A stretch of 26,090 bases of DNA from Eutrophobius sp051275005 (GTDB lineage: Bacteria > Pseudomonadota > Gammaproteobacteria > Eutrophobiales > Eutrophobiaceae): positions 1-26,090 of the forward strand of contig JBNMOP010000031.1 of the NCBI GenBank assembly GCA_051275005.1. Direction: 5' to 3'. The notes beneath the pieces were generated by a model. The model ran no database searches and was not told the origin of the DNA. It was given only the letters and a program-made list of their open reading frames with translations. Below are positions 24,283-26,090 of the stretch, one piece after another. The stretch's first letter is position 1. Each line of letters starts with the position of its first letter. The position numbers and the translations under genes were made by a program.

Positions 24283-24594
24283 CTAACCACTGATACCTGT
24301 AATAGAGAGTTCGGTGAAGCTCTGCCGATGTCCCATCTGTTTACGGTGATGCTTGCGACGCTTCATCTTGATAATCCGGATTTTTGGACCACGACCGTGG
24401 GATTTGACCGTCGCTGTGACCGCCGCACCATCAACAAGAGGCGTCCCGACCTTGATATTCTCACCATCGGCAATCAGTAGAACATCCTCAATTTTAACAT
24501 CAGCACCCTGTTCTGCATGTAATTTCTCCACTTTTATGGTATCACCCTGCTTAACTCGGTATTGTTTGCCACCGCTTTTAATTACTGCGTACAT
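24283..24594 (-). CDS. rplU: 50S ribosomal protein L21
   Basis: 23S rRNA-binding protein of the large subunit. Two ATGs are adjacent (24597 and 24594). I choose the second, because GGAGA lies 6 bases before it but only 3 before the first, and it gives the usual M-Y-A-V-I-K-S-G-G-K-Q-Y-R-V start and a 103-residue protein like that of E. coli. The C-terminal half is very basic (K-M-K-R-R-K-H-H-R-K-Q-M-G-H-R-Q). It is the first gene of the rplU-rpmA transcript, with a sigma-70 promoter about 75 bases upstream. Confidence 0.97.
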   Translation of the reverse strand: MYAVIKSGGKQYRVKQGDTIKVEKLHAEQGADVKIEDVLLIADGENIKVGTPLVDGAAVTATVKSHGRGPKIRIIKMKRRKHHRKQMGHRQSFTELSITGISG

Positions 24595-24674
24595 CATAAG
24601 TCTCCAAATCTTGTGCTGAGGTATCCTGAAAGGGTGCAGATTCTAAGGAAATGTGCCGCTTGTTACAAGAGAGA

Positions 24675-24704
24675 ATTATAATAATAATAATACTTTATTG
24701 GCAA
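24675..24704 (-). promoter_or_regulatory. Sigma-70 promoter of rplU-rpmA, overlapping a palindrome
   Basis: On the minus strand TTGCCA (24699-24704) and TATAAT (24675-24680) are 18 bases apart, giving a perfect -10. The -35 lies within a perfect 12-bp palindrome, GGCAATATTGCC (24700-24711), which could be an operator. The promoter sits inside the only N-terminal extension available to the divergent ispB frame, which argues for the later ispB start. Confidence 0.65.
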
Positions 24705-24751
24705 TATTGCCTAGTGTTGGCAAAATACCCACAAATACAAATGGATTAGAC

Positions 24752-25759
24752 ATGACATTATTAAGTTCACAGATAGTCTCTACACCAGAATCTGACATGG
24801 ATAACGTTCGCAAATTAATCATTGAGGACATGGAATTAGTAAATAACCTCATTCAGAAACAACTCTATTCCGAGGTCGAGCTGATAAACCAACTTGGAAA
24901 CTATATCGTCAACAGTGGCGGCAAGCGTCTACGCCCAATCCTGGTTTTATTGGGTGCCGGGGTATTTTCATACCGTGGACATCTGCATATCGAGCTGGCG
25001 GCCATTGTTGAGTTTATCCATACCGCGACACTACTGCATGATGATGTGGTTGACGCATCTCTTTTACGCAGAGGACAAAAAACAGCAAACCAGCGGTGGG
25101 GAAATGAGGCCAGTGTACTGGTGGGGGATTTCCTCTATTCCCGTGCATTTCAAATGATGGTGGAAGTTGATTCCATGAGAATTATGGAGATTTTTTCTGA
25201 GACCACAAACACCATTGCGGAAGGTGAAGTTCAGCAACTAATTAATTGTCACGACCCAGATACAACCGAAGATCGTTATTTAAAAGTGATACATAACAAA
25301 ACCGCGAAGCTTTTCGAGGCGGCATCTCAAATGGGGGCAATCATAAGCAATCGACCCATTGAAGAAGAGATTGCCATGGCCACCTATGGTCGACATCTCG
25401 GGACTGCATACCAGTTAATTGATGATGTACTGGATTATAGTGGCACAGCAGATGAACTAGGAAAAAATATTGGGGATGACTTATCTGAAGGTAAACCTAC
25501 CCTGCCGCTATTGTATGCCATGGAACACAGCTCAAATGAGATATCGCAACTCATACGCAATGCAATCGAAAATGGTGGAATTGATAAATTGGATCAAATC
25601 CAGGATGCAATCGAATCAACCGGCGCGATTACCTACACTGCCCGCCGCGCAAAAGAAGAGTCTGATAAGGCAATACAAGCCATAGCCATGCTTCCTGGAT
25701 CGGAATATTTGGAGGCACTAAATGTACTCGCGAGGTTTTCATTAGAGAGGACACATTAA
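24752..25759 (+). CDS. ispB: Octaprenyl/polyprenyl diphosphate synthase
   Basis: Makes the long isoprenoid side chain of respiratory quinones from farnesyl diphosphate and isopentenyl diphosphate. The frame opens with a GTG at 24653, but the extra residues are unlike the family and cover the rplU promoter. ATG 24752 gives 335 residues, and ATG 24797 (320 residues) is closer still to the E. coli start; no ribosome binding site decides between them. Family motifs are G-G-K-R-L-R-P, the first Asp-rich motif L-L-H-D-D-V-V-D (D-D-x-x-D), G-D-F-L-Y-S-R-A-F, and the second Asp-rich motif L-I-D-D-V-L-D-Y, then G-K-N-I-G-D-D-L-S-E-G-K-P-T-L-P-L. Chain length is inferred from similarity to E. coli IspB. 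It is divergent from rplU, as in P. aeruginosa. Confidence 0.95.
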   Translation: MTLLSSQIVSTPESDMDNVRKLIIEDMELVNNLIQKQLYSEVELINQLGNYIVNSGGKRLRPILVLLGAGVFSYRGHLHIELAAIVEFIHTATLLHDDVVDASLLRRGQKTANQRWGNEASVLVGDFLYSRAFQMMVEVDSMRIMEIFSETTNTIAEGEVQQLINCHDPDTTEDRYLKVIHNKTAKLFEAASQMGAIISNRPIEEEIAMATYGRHLGTAYQLIDDVLDYSGTADELGKNIGDDLSEGKPTLPLLYAMEHSSNEISQLIRNAIENGGIDKLDQIQDAIESTGAITYTARRAKEESDKAIQAIAMLPGSEYLEALNVLARFSLERTH

Positions 25760-25773
25760 ATAGAGTCGACATT

Positions 25774-25849
25774 CGGGGTGTAGCTCAGCCTGGTAGAGCC
25801 CACGTTCGGGACGTGGGGGTCGTAGGTTCAAATCCTGTCTCCCCGACCA
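25774..25849 (+). tRNA. proK: tRNA-Pro(CGG)
   Basis: A 76-base cloverleaf with encoded CCA. The acceptor stem is CGGGGTG with CTCCCCG, the D-arm is GCTC...GAGC, the anticodon stem is CCACG/CGTGG with loop TTCGGGA (anticodon CGG, reading CCG), and the T-arm is GTAGG TTCAAAT CCTGT. The D-stem GAGC is followed at once by the anticodon stem, so the usual nucleotide 26 appears to be missing, and acceptor pair 6-67 is U-U. The C1-G72 pair and the anticodon still fit tRNA-Pro. It lies 14 bases after ispB. The symbol follows E. coli use. Confidence 0.93.
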
Positions 25850-25954
25850 AATTAATTTAGAACTTACTCGTAAAATATTAATCTTACTAACCTTTACCAC
25901 TAATTCATTCTGCTTTACACTGCGTCATTATATTATATAACTGAGGAATAATTC

Positions 25955-26090
25955 ATGCGGCTAATTGCTATCCCCCTGATTTTACTGACTTCTTTTTCAT
26001 CCTATGGACAAGAACAGTTATCGAGTGACAAACAAAAATTCAGCTATGCCATTGGTGTTCAGGTTGGGCAACAAATCGGGCAAAATATAG
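25955..26090 (+). CDS. FKBP-type peptidyl-prolyl isomerase, exported, N-terminal part only
   Basis: The window ends after 45 codons. The ATG at 25955 has a good ribosome binding site (GAGGA, 25943-25947). A signal peptide (M-R-L-I-A-I-P-L-I-L-L-T-S-F-S-S-Y-G) is followed by K-Q-K-F-S-Y-A-I-G-V-Q-V-G-Q-Q-I-G-Q-N-I, the opening of the N-terminal dimerisation domain of FkpA/Mip-type isomerases. The catalytic FKBP domain would be encoded beyond the window. Such proteins assist folding in the periplasm or outer membrane. The family call rests on this short but characteristic segment. Confidence 0.75.
   Translation, partial: MRLIAIPLILLTSFSSYGQEQLSSDKQKFSYAIGVQVGQQIGQNI

Overview
This window comes from the chromosome of a gammaproteobacterium of moderately low GC content. 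The block ispH-lspA-ileS-ribF-murJ / rpsT / proB-obgE-rpmA-rplU / ispB, joined to a type IV pilus minor-pilin cluster, is the order I recall for the fimT-pilE to ispB region of Pseudomonas aeruginosa. That comparison is from memory, not from a search. I cannot name a genus. Almost every gene reads as a full-length, intact family member.

Layout. Positions 1-3165 look like an accessory strip. It holds the end of an IS3-family insertion sequence cut by the window edge, two short unrecognised genes, two copies of a 24-base repeat, a class I photolyase gene and a near-600-base gene-poor stretch with a perfect 17-bp inverted repeat. It ends at the 3' end of a tRNA-Thr(CGU) gene (3166-3241, minus). 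Positions 3646-11891 are a plus-strand type IV pilus operon: pilE-like pilin, fimT/fimU-like pilin, pilV, pilW, pilX and a very large pilY1. These are the minor pilins and tip adhesin that prime and cap the pilus. Two small exported proteins follow, both with a DUF4124-type N-terminus and transcribed divergently; one carries a glutaredoxin-like domain. Then comes a long minus-strand housekeeping run: ispH (isoprenoids), lspA (lipoprotein processing), ileS (translation), ribF (FMN/FAD), murJ (lipid II flippase). After plus-strand rpsT comes a second minus-strand run: proB, obgE, rpmA, rplU. Plus-strand ispB (quinone side chain), tRNA-Pro(CGG) and the start of an FKBP-type prolyl isomerase close the window.

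The most unusual feature is PilY1. It is about 1665 residues, against roughly 1160 for the P. aeruginosa protein. The extra length is an array of seven tandem repeats of about 66 residues between the N-terminal von Willebrand A-like part and the C-terminal beta-propeller. The repeats carry an H-G-x-x-x-G-x-x-V-x-I-x-G signature that resembles the FCCH-type repeat of E1 enzymes, also seen in phage and bacterial surface proteins. This suggests an extended stalk or extra binding surface on the pilus-tip adhesin. Other points worth a look are a glutamine in place of the substrate-contacting glutamate in the photolyase, a periplasmic DUF4124-glutaredoxin fusion next to the pilus genes, a tRNA-Pro that seems to lack nucleotide 26, a UUG start on rpsT, and a dense cluster of palindromic repeats between obgE and rpmA.
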